64,000 bases of DNA from positions 1 to 64,000 of the forward strand of contig NZ_JBHEEH010000010.1 of assembly GCF_041929845.1 (NCBI RefSeq), read 5' to 3'. The notes below the pieces were generated by a model. It was not told where the DNA came from. It searched no databases and was given only the letters and a program-made list of their open reading frames with translations. This document shows, piece after piece, positions 9,596 through 18,323 of this stretch (the stretch's first letter is position 1; every line of letters begins with the position of its first letter). The DNA comes from Paenochrobactrum pullorum (GTDB lineage Bacteria; Pseudomonadota; Alphaproteobacteria; Rhizobiales; Rhizobiaceae). The position numbers and the translations under genes were made by a program.

Positions 9596-10615
9596 ATGGC
9601 TAAGTGCAAAGCGATGATTGCAGGTGTTGCTGGTACTGAGCTCAGTGCTGAGGAATTTTCGTTCTTTCGTGAAGTCAATCCATGGGGCGCAATTCTTTTT
9701 ACGCGTAATGTTGAGAGCATTGAACAGCTCAATGAACTAACCACATCGCTTTGTGATGCGACAGGACGTTCTGATTTGCCGATTTTTGTCGATCAGGAAG
9801 GCGGACGTGTACAGCGCCTTCGCCCGCCATTGGCGTCCAATTATCCTTCAGCGCGCATGATTGGCGATGTTTATAAGCGCAATGCGGAACAGGGATTGCG
9901 TGCAGCTTGGTTGCTTGGCCGCTTGCATGCTTTTGATTTGCTGTCGGTCGGCATCAATGTCAATTGCATGCCTGTGCTGGACGTTCCGGTTGAAGGAGCA
10001 CATGAAGTCATCGGTGATCGCGCTTATGCGTATGATCCCGAGATTGTGACGTTGCTGGGTCGACAGACTGCGGAAGGTTTGATTGCGGGCGGTGTTTTGC
10101 CTGTGGTTAAACATATGCCGGGTCATGGTCGTGCTTTTTGCGATACCCATAAAGAACTGGCGCGGGTCAATGTTCCGCTGGCAGATTTAGTTGCTCATGA
10201 TTTTGTGCCCTTCAAAGCACTCAATGATTTGCCGATGGCCATGACGGCGCATGTGGTATTTGAAACGATCGACCCTGAATTGCCGGCAACCTTATCGGAT
10301 ACAGTAATTAGAACCATTATTCGCGATGTGCTTGAATTTGATGGTTTGGTGATGAGCGATGATATTTCGATGAAGGCGCTTTCCGGTGATCTTGGTGATC
10401 TGGCCGAAGCAATTATCACCGCTGGTTGTGACATCGTTTTGCATTGCAGCGGCGATATCGAAGAAATGCAGAAAGTTGCTGCACGAACCATTGCGCTTGA
10501 AGGCAAAGCCAAACGACGTGCTGATTTGGCGCTTTCTTATGTAGGCGAGCCCGATCTTTCTAATGAGGATGAGTTGCGCGCAGAGTTTGCACGCATTTTT
10601 AATGTTGAAGCTTAA
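9596..10615 (+). CDS. nagZ: Beta-N-acetylhexosaminidase NagZ
   Basis: A 339-residue glycoside hydrolase family 3 enzyme that removes N-acetylglucosamine from anhydromuropeptides in cytoplasmic cell-wall recycling. Diagnostic segments are DQEGGRVQRLRPP, KHMPGHG at about residues 171-177 with the nearby DTH of the catalytic loop, and MSDDISMKAL containing the nucleophile Asp. An in-frame TTG at 9578 exists, but GAGAGG at 9580-9585 places the start at ATG 9596. scpA begins 22 bases after its stop, so the two are probably cotranscribed. Confidence 0.94.
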   Translation: MAKCKAMIAGVAGTELSAEEFSFFREVNPWGAILFTRNVESIEQLNELTTSLCDATGRSDLPIFVDQEGGRVQRLRPPLASNYPSARMIGDVYKRNAEQGLRAAWLLGRLHAFDLLSVGINVNCMPVLDVPVEGAHEVIGDRAYAYDPEIVTLLGRQTAEGLIAGGVLPVVKHMPGHGRAFCDTHKELARVNVPLADLVAHDFVPFKALNDLPMAMTAHVVFETIDPELPATLSDTVIRTIIRDVLEFDGLVMSDDISMKALSGDLGDLAEAIITAGCDIVLHCSGDIEEMQKVAARTIALEGKAKRRADLALSYVGEPDLSNEDELRAEFARIFNVEA

Positions 10616-10637
10616 CTGAAACGCGGAAAAACAGCCC

Positions 10638-11480
10638 TTGGCCGATCAGAAAGCCGGTATAATTGAGCCGATAGCGCCTTTGGAAGCGCTTTGGCAGGAT
10701 GGTGACGCATCGCAAGATCCGCCGCTACAAATTGATATTGAGGGCTTTGAAGGGCCGCTTGACTTGCTTCTTCATCTGGCACGCACTCAGAAAGTGGATT
10801 TAACCCGTATTTCCGTTCAGTCACTGGCTGAGCAATATCTCGATTTCATCGAGCAAGCGCGGGTATTACGTCTTGAGCTGGCCGCCGATTATCTGGTGAT
10901 GGCAGCATGGCTTGCGTTTTTGAAGTCTAAATTGCTGATCCCGAAACAAGCAGATGATAAAGGCGAAACCGGTGAAGAGCTTGCGGCTATGCTGCAATTT
11001 CGGCTCAAGCGACTGGAGGCGATGCGTGAGGCGGCGGTGCGGCTGGTTAATCGCAATCAGTTGGGGCGGGAGTTTTTTAAACGTGGCGCACCGGAAATGG
11101 TGATTGTCGATAAAACCAGTCTTTTTGAGGCCTCTCTTTATGAGCTGCTTTCTGCCTATACGACGCAGCGTCAGCGCATGAGTGTAAATCAGGTAGAAAT
11201 CAGCTCCCGTGCCGTGTGGTCACTCAAAGATGCGCGTGATATTCTCACTGGTATGATCGGAGAGATTGATGATTGGATGGCGCTGGACCAGTTTTTAATT
11301 CGCTATTTGATTGCACCCGATAAGCGTGTTTCCGCCCTTGCCAGTTCTTTTGCGGCAAGCCTTGAACTGGTACGTGAAGGCAAGCTTGAAATAAAACAAG
11401 CCTCCGCATTCGAGCCGGTTTATATGCGCCAGTCTGAAAGACGCAATCTGGTCACGCTTATCAGGCGAGAAGAGGATTGA
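10638..11480 (+). CDS. scpA: Segregation and condensation protein A
   Basis: A 280-residue kleisin that joins ScpB and SMC in the chromosome-condensing complex. The N-terminal FEGPLDLLLHLARTQKVDL signature is clear at about residues 38-56, and the C-terminal winged-helix part follows. The start is a TTG at 10638, the only start that keeps the upstream leader. A start nearer the FEGPLDLL segment cannot be excluded. The stop is five bases before the scpB start, so the two are one operon. Confidence 0.92.
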   Translation: MADQKAGIIEPIAPLEALWQDGDASQDPPLQIDIEGFEGPLDLLLHLARTQKVDLTRISVQSLAEQYLDFIEQARVLRLELAADYLVMAAWLAFLKSKLLIPKQADDKGETGEELAAMLQFRLKRLEAMREAAVRLVNRNQLGREFFKRGAPEMVIVDKTSLFEASLYELLSAYTTQRQRMSVNQVEISSRAVWSLKDARDILTGMIGEIDDWMALDQFLIRYLIAPDKRVSALASSFAASLELVREGKLEIKQASAFEPVYMRQSERRNLVTLIRREED

Positions 11481-11485
11481 GGGAA

Positions 11486-12208
11486 ATGGCGGATACGACA
11501 AGGCAATTGCAGTCGGCGCTGCCGGAAGTACTTAGTCCCGAAGATGCGGCCGAGCGTTTGAAATTTGATGAGGCGGTCAGAAAAGTTGAAGCTATTATTT
11601 TTGCCTCTGCCCAGCCGGTTTCACTGGCTGCTTTAAGTGAGCGCATTACAGATATAGCTTTGGACAAAGTGCTTGAGCACTTACAGCATGATTATCGTCT
11701 GCGCGGGGTCAATCTGGTAAAGCGCGGCGAGGCATGGTGCTTTCGTACAGCTCCCGATCTGGCGCATTTGATGAGCAAGGAAATTGTCCAGCAGCGCAAG
11801 CTTTCAAGAGCTGCATTGGAAGTACTGGCCATCATTGCCTATCATCAGCCGGTTACACGTGCAGAATTGGAAGATATCCGCGGGGTGGAAACCTCGAAAG
11901 GCACATTGGATGTGTTGATGGAGACGGGATGGATTAAACTGCGCGGACGGCGGCGTACGCCTGGTCGTCCTGTCACCTATGGAACGACGGAAGCATTTAT
12001 TGATCATTTTGGTTTGAGCGATATTCGCGATCTGCCGGGATTGGAAGAATTGCGCGGGGCAGGATTGTTGTCTGGCCGTATTCCGGCTGGTTTCAAGATC
12101 GCTTCGCCAGATATTGATCTGGATGAATTGACCGCCGATGAAGTACCGCTTGATGAGGTCAATGTCGAGGATATGGGGCTGCTGACACCGCTCGACAATG
12201 AGGAATAA
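11486..12208 (+). CDS. scpB: Segregation and condensation protein B
   Basis: A 240-residue winged-helix partner of ScpA in the SMC complex. Conserved stretches include VEAIIFASAQPVSL, LEVLAIIAYHQPVTRAE(L), IRGVETSKGTLD and GRPVTYGTTEAFIDHFGL. An in-frame TTG lies at 11477, but the AGGGAA just before ATG 11486 fits that start better. The acidic C-terminal tail is typical. A 352-base gap follows before tatA. Confidence 0.93.
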   Translation: MADTTRQLQSALPEVLSPEDAAERLKFDEAVRKVEAIIFASAQPVSLAALSERITDIALDKVLEHLQHDYRLRGVNLVKRGEAWCFRTAPDLAHLMSKEIVQQRKLSRAALEVLAIIAYHQPVTRAELEDIRGVETSKGTLDVLMETGWIKLRGRRRTPGRPVTYGTTEAFIDHFGLSDIRDLPGLEELRGAGLLSGRIPAGFKIASPDIDLDELTADEVPLDEVNVEDMGLLTPLDNEE

Positions 12209-12560
12209 TCTTAAAAAAATACGAATCAAATCGTTTTTAAGCTTGATTAGTTGCGACTGTTTAGTGCGTGTATTATTCGGCTTTAAAGGCATGATCAGGC
12301 ATCTATCCATTCATTCCGGTATTGGTTTATTGCATTTCATAAAAAAAGATTATCAGCATAATTTATGCTAATGTGACAAAACAAATGCTTTTGTTGCCAT
12401 TAAACATATGAAATACGGTGTTTCAGCTGAAAAAATCCGGTGAGGATGCATCTGCAGGACTGGACACTGTGATAGTTCTGTTTGAAAGATAACGCCAAAA
12501 TGATTAAATCGGATTAATCACGTTTAATGCCGTAGCAAGTGCGGCAAAGAGAGGAATATC
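12209..12560. other. Intergenic region between scpB and tatA
   Basis: This stretch contains no gene I can support. It is AT-rich, with a weak AAAAA..CGA/TCG..TTTTT hairpin just after scpB and a GAGAGG ribosome-binding site at its right end. It probably holds the promoter of the tatABC operon. Confidence 0.45.
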
Positions 12561-12779
12561 ATGGGTAGTTTTTCAATCTGGCATTGGCTGATCGTGCTTG
12601 CTGTCGTGTTGTTGTTGTTTGGCCGTGGCAAAATCCCTGAATTGATGGGTGATGTTGCCAAAGGCATCAAAAACTTCAAGCAGGGCATGAACGAGGACGA
12701 AACCAAAGAGGACGGCAAAACCATCGAAAACGATGCGGAAGAAGCTGTTCGTCCAGCTAAGAAGACAACAAAGTCATAA
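12561..12779 (+). CDS. tatA: Sec-independent translocase subunit TatA
   Basis: A 72-residue protein with a short N-terminal membrane helix (WHWLIVLAVVLLLFGRGKIP), the FGRGKIPELMG hinge and an amphipathic helix followed by a charged tail. TatA oligomers form the passage through which folded proteins cross the inner membrane. GAGAGGAA lies just before ATG 12561. It is first in the tatABC operon. Confidence 0.95.
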   Translation: MGSFSIWHWLIVLAVVLLLFGRGKIPELMGDVAKGIKNFKQGMNEDETKEDGKTIENDAEEAVRPAKKTTKS

Positions 12780-12789
12780 TTGCTTTTTG

Positions 12790-12824
12790 AACGATTGCAG
12801 TGAGAAATATCCGCTGTAATCGTT
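12790..12824 (+). other. Hairpin between tatA and tatB
   Basis: An 11-bp stem with one G-U pair (12790-12800 with 12814-12824) lies 11 bases after the tatA stop. There is no U-tract, so it is not a standard terminator. It may stabilise the tatA part of the mRNA or slow the polymerase, which would suit the excess of TatA over TatB and TatC. Confidence 0.45.
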
Positions 12825-12962
12825 TCAATATCTGCTGTTTGGTTTATCCGGGCTGAGCTTGTTTTGGCTCTGCGTTCAGGTCTGGTTTTCATTTTAAAAA
12901 AATAAGACCTTGCGTCTGCCGGTTATTTAACAATTAAGCGCAGATAAGCGCGAGGGTATAAA

Positions 12963-13676
12963 ATGCTTGATGTTGGTTGGTCCGAAATTCTTGTGATCGC
13001 AATCGTGATGGTTGTGGTTGTCGGGCCTAAAGATTTGCCGAAAATGCTGCGTGCTTTCGGCAAGGCTACAGCGCGCATGCGCACCACCGCCAATGAATTT
13101 AAACGTCAGTTTGACGAAGCTTTGAAAGAAGCCGAGCTGGATGATGTGAAAAATATCATTGATGAAACACGCAAGCTCGACCCGCGCGGAAAAATGACGC
13201 AAGTTTTCGATCCGATCCGCTCTGCCGGTAATGATCTGAAAGCAAGCCTCAATCAATCGCCAAAGCCGGAGCAATCAGCAAAGCCTGTAGATTCTTCTGT
13301 TTATAAAGATGCTGAAAAAACGGTTGAAGCGGAAGCGTCAGCACCTGTGATTGAAACAAAATCGCTATCAGATGCGATTGCAGAAGCTGTGAAGAAGAAT
13401 TTGTCGGATGAAACACCTGAAAAGGTAAAGGCTGACGTTGTCAAACAGGTAAAAACTAAGCCTGCGCCTAAAACAAAGAAAACTGCGAAAGCAGCAGGCC
13501 CGGCACCAGCCAAAACACCGGCTGCTAAGGCAGCAGCAAAGCCTGCTAACACTACAGCGGCAAAGGCTGCTCTGGCTAAAACTGCTGATGCAAAACCGGC
13601 TGCGCCTAAAAAGGTGACGACCAAGAAAGCACCTGCTAAAAAACCTGCTGCCAAAACGACAGGAACGAATGAGTGA
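12963..13676 (+). CDS. tatB: Sec-independent translocase subunit TatB
   Basis: A 237-residue protein with the TatB N-terminus: a membrane helix in DVGWSEILVIAIVMVVVVGP followed by KDLPKMLRAFGKA and an amphipathic helix. TatB forms the twin-arginine signal-binding complex with TatC. The tail after about residue 150 is an extended Lys/Ala/Pro-rich low-complexity region (many AKTPAAKAA-type units), longer than in enteric TatB and common in alphaproteobacteria. A GAGGG ribosome-binding site precedes ATG 12963. The 3' end overlaps tatC by four bases. Confidence 0.94.
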   Translation: MLDVGWSEILVIAIVMVVVVGPKDLPKMLRAFGKATARMRTTANEFKRQFDEALKEAELDDVKNIIDETRKLDPRGKMTQVFDPIRSAGNDLKASLNQSPKPEQSAKPVDSSVYKDAEKTVEAEASAPVIETKSLSDAIAEAVKKNLSDETPEKVKADVVKQVKTKPAPKTKKTAKAAGPAPAKTPAAKAAAKPANTTAAKAALAKTADAKPAAPKKVTTKKAPAKKPAAKTTGTNE

Positions 13677-14488
13677 CCAAAAACGAAGATGAGATCGAGC
13701 AGAGCGCAGCTCCGCTCCTTGAGCACTTGATTGAACTGCGTCGCCGTCTGATCTGGGCGATTTTGGCGTTTTTTGTCGCCTTTATTCTCTGTTTTGCCTT
13801 CGCCAAGCAGTTGTTCAATCTACTTGTTGTGCCTTACCAGTGGGCGATTGATTGGGCGGGATTGGATCGCTCCAAGGCCGAGCTGATCTATACGGCACCG
13901 CAAGAGTTTTTCTTTACACAGGTGAAGGTTGCGATGTTTGGTGGCCTTGTTCTGGCGTTTCCGATCATTGCATCGCAAATTTACAAATTTGTGGCCCCTG
14001 GTCTTTATAAACACGAAAGAATGGCATTTTTGCCGTTTTTGATTGCTTCGCCTTTATTGTTTCTTTTTGGCGCGGCGCTGGTCTATTTCTTTTTCATCCC
14101 GATGGTGATGTGGTTTTTCCTTGCCATGCAGCAAGCTGGCGGCGGCGGCGAAGTTCAGATTTCGCTTTTGCCCAAGGTTTCGGAATATCTCAGCCTTATC
14201 ATGACACTGATCGTGGCTTTCGGTCTGGTGTTCCAGTTGCCGGTTGTTACCAGCCTGATGGCGCGTGTCGGTTTGCTGACGTCGCAAGGCCTGAAAGACA
14301 AACGCAAATATGCCATCGTGATTGCTTTCGTAGTGGCAGCCGTCTTGACCCCGCCGGATCCTGCAAGCCAGATCGGTTTGGCAATTCCGACTATTCTGCT
14401 TTATGAAGTTTCGATTATTATGGCTCGTATGATTGAGCGTAAAAGAGCAGAAAATAACAATACAGATGAGAGTTCATCTGAAGAGTAA
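13673..14488 (+). CDS. tatC: Sec-independent translocase subunit TatC
   Basis: A 271-residue, six-helix membrane protein that recognises twin-arginine signal peptides. The conserved HLIELRRRL segment is near residues 19-27 and later TatC features such as PPDPASQIGLAIP are present. It starts at GTG 13673, overlapping the tatB stop (GTGA), which implies translational coupling. A strong hairpin follows the stop. Confidence 0.95.
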   Translation: MTKNEDEIEQSAAPLLEHLIELRRRLIWAILAFFVAFILCFAFAKQLFNLLVVPYQWAIDWAGLDRSKAELIYTAPQEFFFTQVKVAMFGGLVLAFPIIASQIYKFVAPGLYKHERMAFLPFLIASPLLFLFGAALVYFFFIPMVMWFFLAMQQAGGGGEVQISLLPKVSEYLSLIMTLIVAFGLVFQLPVVTSLMARVGLLTSQGLKDKRKYAIVIAFVVAAVLTPPDPASQIGLAIPTILLYEVSIIMARMIERKRAENNNTDESSSEE

Positions 14489-14506
14489 AATCGGCTAAAA
14501 AGAATT

Positions 14507-14537
14507 AAGGATCACCCGCTTATAGTGGGTGATCCTT
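14507..14537 (+). terminator. Hairpin between tatC and serS
   Basis: An 11-bp perfect stem (14507-14517 with 14527-14537), extendable by two pairs, follows the tatC stop by 18 bases. It is followed by an AT-rich stretch rather than a continuous T-run. It probably ends the tat transcript, but it also sits only 33 bases upstream of the serS start, so a leader role is possible. Confidence 0.55.
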
Positions 14538-14570
14538 ATAATGTATAATTTTTGTGAAACGGCTTTTCTC

Positions 14571-15854
14571 ATGCATGATATCAAATGGATCCGCGAAAAC
14601 CCTGAAGGTTTCGATGCAGCTTTGCAAAAACGTGGTGTTGCTCCTCAATCCGCACATTTGATTGCGTTGGATGAACAGCGCCGCCTGCATATTTCCAAGG
14701 TGCAGGAAGCGCAGGAGCGCCGCAATGCAGCATCCAAAGAAATCGGCAAGGCCATGGCTTCCAAAGATATGGAAACAGCCGAGAAACTGAAAAGCGAAGT
14801 GGGCGAGCTGAAAAATTTCTTAAGCGAAGCTGAGGAGGAAGAACGCCGTCTTAATCAGGAGCTGACAACGGCTCTTTCGGTTCTGCCGAATATTCCGCTG
14901 GAATCCGTGCCGCTTGGTCAGGATGAAAACGACAATGTGGAAATTCGCCGCGTTGGCAATCAGAAGAATTTTGCCTTTGAACCGAAAGAACACTTTGAGA
15001 TCGGCGAAAACCTCGGGCTTATGAATTTTGAACGTGCGGCTAAAATTGCCGGTTCACGTTTCACCGTGCTGACAGGCGCTTTGGCGCGTCTCGAGCGTGC
15101 TCTGGGTCAGTTCATGCTTGATTTGCATACAACCGAGCATGGTTACACGGAAGTGATGCCCCCGCTGATGGTGCGTGATGATGCGATGTATGGCACCGGC
15201 CAATTGCCGAAATTTACCGAAGACCTGTTCCGCACCACGGATGGTCGCTGGCTGATTCCGACCTCGGAAGTGCCGCTGACCAATCTGGTGGCGCAGGAAA
15301 TCCTTGATGGCCGCACATTGCCGCTTCGTTTTACGGCGCTCACTCCTTGCTTCCGTTCAGAAGCAGGCTCAGCTGGTCGTGATACACGCGGTATGCTGCG
15401 TCAGCACCAGTTCCTCAAAGTGGAAATGGTTTCGATCACCAATGCAGAAAATGCGATTGATGAACATGAACGCATGACCGCTTGTGCGGAAGAGGTGCTG
15501 AAACGCTTGGATATTCCATTCCGCACTGTTGTGCTTTGCACCGGCGACATGGGTTTTGGCGCACAAAAAACCTATGACATTGAAGCTTGGATTCCAGGTC
15601 AGAAAACATATCGTGAAATTTCCAGCTGCTCGGTCTGCGGTGATTTCCAAGGGCGCCGTATGAACGCGCGCTACCGTGTGGAAGGTGAGAAAAACACCCG
15701 TCACGTTTATACGCTCAATGGTTCGGGTGTAGCTGTTGGGCGTGCGCTTATTGCTGTGATTGAAAACTATCAGCAGGAAGATGGCAGCATTATCGTACCA
15801 GACGTGCTGGTGCCTTATATGGGCGGCATGACTAAAATCGAAAAAATTATTTAA
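14571..15854 (+). CDS. serS: Seryl-tRNA synthetase
   Basis: A 427-residue class II synthetase. An N-terminal tRNA-binding coiled coil spans about residues 28-105. Motif 2 is FRSEAGSAGRDTRGM(L) and motif 3 is GSGVAVGRALIAVIENYQ. The frame opens 14 codons upstream, but family members begin at MHDIKWIRENP, so ATG 14571 was chosen. The ribosome-binding site is weak. surE normally lies downstream in rhizobia and is missing here. Confidence 0.94.
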   Translation: MHDIKWIRENPEGFDAALQKRGVAPQSAHLIALDEQRRLHISKVQEAQERRNAASKEIGKAMASKDMETAEKLKSEVGELKNFLSEAEEEERRLNQELTTALSVLPNIPLESVPLGQDENDNVEIRRVGNQKNFAFEPKEHFEIGENLGLMNFERAAKIAGSRFTVLTGALARLERALGQFMLDLHTTEHGYTEVMPPLMVRDDAMYGTGQLPKFTEDLFRTTDGRWLIPTSEVPLTNLVAQEILDGRTLPLRFTALTPCFRSEAGSAGRDTRGMLRQHQFLKVEMVSITNAENAIDEHERMTACAEEVLKRLDIPFRTVVLCTGDMGFGAQKTYDIEAWIPGQKTYREISSCSVCGDFQGRRMNARYRVEGEKNTRHVYTLNGSGVAVGRALIAVIENYQQEDGSIIVPDVLVPYMGGMTKIEKII

Positions 15855-15857
15855 GTT

Positions 15858-15904
15858 TTTTCGAGTACCTGCCGGATATTGATGATCCGGCAGGTACTCG
15901 AAAA
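15858..15904. repeat. Perfect 20-bp inverted repeat at the expected surE position
   Basis: Two 20-base arms (15858-15877 and 15885-15904) are exact reverse complements around a 7-base loop, starting four bases after the serS stop. Neither strand shows a U-tract after the hairpin apart from the bases inside the arms, so it can act as a terminator only through its own A/T arm ends. A second, 7-bp hairpin (CCGAAGC/GCTTCGG) lies directly downstream. Confidence 0.75.
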
Positions 15905-15945
15905 TTCCGAAGCGGTTCTATTGCTTCGGGCATGGAGCGGACTAG

Positions 15946-16617
15946 ATGAACCGAGCCTCTGCACATAAGCGGCCAAAAATGTCGGAACGGGAGGGCTTTG
16001 CTGCATTCGTCTTGCGTATGCGTGCCATAGGCTTGCACGATCCACGTTTGTTTGCCGCAATCGAATCTGTGCAGCGGCAGAGTTTCATTGATGTAAACTG
16101 GATGGATTTGGCTTATTCATCCCGCACCATTCCACTGCCATGCGGTGAATATATTGAGAGCCTTGATGAACAGACCCGTATTTTATCGGCGCTGAATATT
16201 GAGCAGAATCACCGCATTTTGGAAATTGGTACCGGCTCTGGTTTTACCGCTGCCGTGATGGGGCGATTGGCGACACGCGTTACCAGTCTCGACCGTTATC
16301 GCAGTCTTTGTGAACATGCGCGTAGCTGCATTCAAGCGTTACAGATTGAAAATATCAACGTCAAACATGCTGATGGTCGTCATGGCGCGGCAGGCGGGCC
16401 GTTTGACCGTATTATCTCGTGGGTTGCATTTGAAGAGCTGCCAAAACATTACATTGATTTATTGGCAACGCATGGCGTGCTGATTGCGCCGGTAGGGCCG
16501 GGCGATGCTGTTCAGGTTATGACCAAATTATCTAAAGTCGGCAGCCGCTTTGAGCAGGAAGACTTGCTCTATGTGCGTTATCAGCCATTTATCGACGGGC
16601 TTTCATCCGTTCTTTAA
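15946..16617 (+). CDS. pcm: Protein-L-isoaspartate O-methyltransferase family protein
   Basis: A 223-residue SAM-dependent methyltransferase of the PCMT family, which repairs isoaspartyl residues in aged proteins. The SAM motif ILEIGTGSGFTAAVMG is at about residues 89-104, and AIESVQRQSFID near residue 40 matches the family N-terminus. The usual target-site segment is partly altered (GEYIESLDEQTRI), as in other rhizobial members, so the substrate is less certain than the fold. ATG 15946 has GGAG upstream. A later start at 15979 (MSEREGF) is possible. surE, its normal neighbour, is absent. Confidence 0.82.
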   Translation: MNRASAHKRPKMSEREGFAAFVLRMRAIGLHDPRLFAAIESVQRQSFIDVNWMDLAYSSRTIPLPCGEYIESLDEQTRILSALNIEQNHRILEIGTGSGFTAAVMGRLATRVTSLDRYRSLCEHARSCIQALQIENINVKHADGRHGAAGGPFDRIISWVAFEELPKHYIDLLATHGVLIAPVGPGDAVQVMTKLSKVGSRFEQEDLLYVRYQPFIDGLSSVL

Positions 16618-16860
16618 AATGATTCTTGATAAAATAACTGAGTTCACCATCTTTATGAGATGAAGACTGTCTTTTGGTTGAAACGAGTGAATTTTCAGCT
16701 GAAATTGAATTTTTGGTCTTGAAAGAAAATAACCGGTTTAGCCGCTTCAGGTTTATTTTAAGCCTTATGGTATCTAATTTATAAATATTTTTCATCGAAT
16801 TTACGAATTTTAACCAGAGAGTAACATTAACGCGTTTTAATCAGTCTATAGAGTTTGAGT

Positions 16861-18237
16861 ATGGACGGGTTCAATATGCGTATCAGAATTTTACAGCAAA
16901 CGTCCGAGCGCCTGATGCGGAACGTCGCTATCGTTCTGATCGCCGGATTTGCAGCGGGTTGCAGTGCCGATACGATGCGTTTTTCCGACGGGCTTTATGC
17001 GTCCGCGACACCATCGGCACCTGTGAATAGTTCGGGTCAGCAAGTCGATGGCGGTTATACAGCATCAGTGCAGCCGGTTTCTTCAGGAACAGTGCAGCGT
17101 AATGAATTGCCGCCGGTTTCGAGTGGTTCGGTTGTTGCTTCCGTTCAGCAATCGGCAAATGACCAGTATAATCAAGCCAGACAAAATATAACGGATCAGG
17201 CCAATAGCCAGATCGGTCAGGCAACTGCCGCAGCCGGTGCCGCTGCAAGCAGTATGGTGGTTCAGTCGGGTGATTCTCTTTATGGTATTGCGCGTCGTGC
17301 CGGCGTAAGCCCTGCCGATCTGATGCAGGCCAATGGTATTACCGACGCTAATAATATTAAAATTGGCCAGACATTGAAAATTCCGGCTGGTGGTGCTGTG
17401 CTGGCTGCAGCAGGAACGGCCGCACAAGGTCAGCTGAATGGTGCAAAAGAACAGGTTTTGGGTCAAATTCCTGCTTCTGCAACAACAGTTCAGCAAAATG
17501 TTGCTGCTGCCAAGACTGCTATTGCGTCAGGTGGCTATCAGGTCAAAGCTGGCGATTCCCTCAGTGCAATTGCACAAAGCCACGGCATTTCTGTTGATGA
17601 GCTGAAAAAAGCTAATGGCCTGAGCAATGGTGCGATCCGTGTTGGTCAGTCTCTGATTATTCCGCCTAAGGGTGCAGTGACTTCGCCACAGCAAGTGGCA
17701 TCTGTTGCGCCGCAGCAAAGTGCGGTTGATGCAATCAAAACCACACCGGCTGCCAATAATCAGGCAAATGAAGTTAAACCTTACACACCGCCCAAAGCCA
17801 GCAATCAGGTAATTGAAGATGCGCAGAAAGATGCATCCATCGCACCGTCATCAACCGGCATTTCACAGATGCGCTGGCCTGTTCGTGGCCGTATCCTGTC
17901 CAGTTATGGTCAGCGTGAAGGCACAAGCGTGAATGACGGTATCGACATCATGGTTCCGGAAGGCACGCCGGTCAAAGCAGCTGAAAACGGTGTTGTGATC
18001 TATTCAGGCGATGGCTTGAAGGAATTCGGTAATACGGTTCTTGTCCGCCATGATAATGGTCTGGTGACGGTCTATGGTCATAATAGCGCTATTACAGTGC
18101 AACGTGGCCAGAAAGTGCGTCGCGGTGATGAAATTGCCAAATCCGGAATGACCGGTAATGCAAAATCACCAAAACTGCATTTTGAAGTGCGTAAAAATTC
18201 AACGCCGGTTAATCCGAATAAATATCTCGAAAGCTGA
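16861..18237 (+). CDS. LysM/LytM lipoprotein, NlpD/DipM-like
   Basis: A protein of 458 residues with a lipoprotein signal (lipobox IAGFAAGC, Cys at about 34), two LysM domains (about 134-180 and 225-270) and a C-terminal M23/LytM domain (about 338-458). The LytM zinc site looks incomplete: the first HxG(I/V)D motif reads NDGID and the final HLH reads KLH, although YGH is kept. NlpD and EnvC have such degenerate domains and activate cell-wall amidases instead of cutting peptidoglycan themselves. A similar role in daughter-cell separation is likely. Starts at 16855 (TTG) and 16876 (ATG) are also possible. Confidence 0.88.
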   Translation: MDGFNMRIRILQQTSERLMRNVAIVLIAGFAAGCSADTMRFSDGLYASATPSAPVNSSGQQVDGGYTASVQPVSSGTVQRNELPPVSSGSVVASVQQSANDQYNQARQNITDQANSQIGQATAAAGAAASSMVVQSGDSLYGIARRAGVSPADLMQANGITDANNIKIGQTLKIPAGGAVLAAAGTAAQGQLNGAKEQVLGQIPASATTVQQNVAAAKTAIASGGYQVKAGDSLSAIAQSHGISVDELKKANGLSNGAIRVGQSLIIPPKGAVTSPQQVASVAPQQSAVDAIKTTPAANNQANEVKPYTPPKASNQVIEDAQKDASIAPSSTGISQMRWPVRGRILSSYGQREGTSVNDGIDIMVPEGTPVKAAENGVVIYSGDGLKEFGNTVLVRHDNGLVTVYGHNSAITVQRGQKVRRGDEIAKSGMTGNAKSPKLHFEVRKNSTPVNPNKYLES

Positions 18238-18323
18238 TATTTCCGCAAATAAAGCTACGAAAAAGCCCTGAAAGATAATCGCTTTCGGGGCTTCTTCTCT
18301 GATGAAGGTAAGTTTTTTTGATG

